DNA of 6,714 nt, taken from JAFEBO01 sp044375915 (GTDB lineage Bacteria > Planctomycetota > Phycisphaerae > Phycisphaerales > UBA1924). Positions 6,695 through 6,714 of this stretch are shown here, one piece after another. The stretch is from contig JBILLU010000178.1 of assembly GCA_044375915.1 (NCBI GenBank), forward strand, positions 1 to 6,714, given 5' to 3'. The position numbers and the translations under genes were made by a program. The stretch's first letter is position 1; each line of letters starts with the position of its first letter. A model generated the notes under the pieces. The model ran no database searches. It saw only the letters and a program-made list of their open reading frames with translations, and was not told where the DNA came from.

Positions 6695-6714
6695 CGGAGA
6701 TCAAGCTGATCTGA

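Overview
The window is ordinary chromosomal DNA from a GC-rich bacterium. Codons in the clear genes end mostly in G or C, and the intergenic DNA carries many short GC-rich palindromes. The ribosomal proteins, the PleD-like receiver, the 'VPD' ABC ATPase type and the repeat style together suggest a planctomycete (Planctomycetota, perhaps Phycisphaerae). That placement is an inference from the look of the sequence, not a database result.

Left part, plus strand: after about 230 bases of leader come a stand-alone receiver-domain response regulator (229-720), then rpsL for ribosomal protein S12 (850-1242) and rpsG for S7 (1363-1854). A strong intrinsic terminator (1879-1906) closes the group. The usual str-operon partners fusA and tuf do not follow. 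S12 has arginine where most bacteria have Lys88, a change known to confer streptomycin resistance. S7 has an unusually non-basic N-terminus and an internal insert of about eight residues.

Middle and right part, minus strand: reading leftward from the right edge there is a terminator for a gene mostly outside the window (6656-6694), an ABC-2 type ATPase (6419-5445), a secreted prolyl oligopeptidase of family S9A (5351-3186) with its own terminator (3110-3145), and a NodB-type polysaccharide deacetylase (2827-2012). The deacetylase converges on rpsG. These three genes have no obvious common pathway. All three probably act at or beyond the cytoplasmic membrane, through transport, peptide hydrolysis and glycan deacetylation.

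Intergenic DNA is rich in repeats. A GACCGGCC palindrome occurs three times (1946, 6506 and inverted at 6613), with a degenerate half copy at 1921. A GAACCGCC palindrome touches the deacetylase stop codon. Two copies of a double-hairpin module face each other at 2903-2961 and 3004-3061. No undescribed multi-gene system, CRISPR array, transposase or RNA gene was seen. The points most worth a second look are the S12 residue-88 change, the receiver gene next to the ribosomal genes, and the repeat families.
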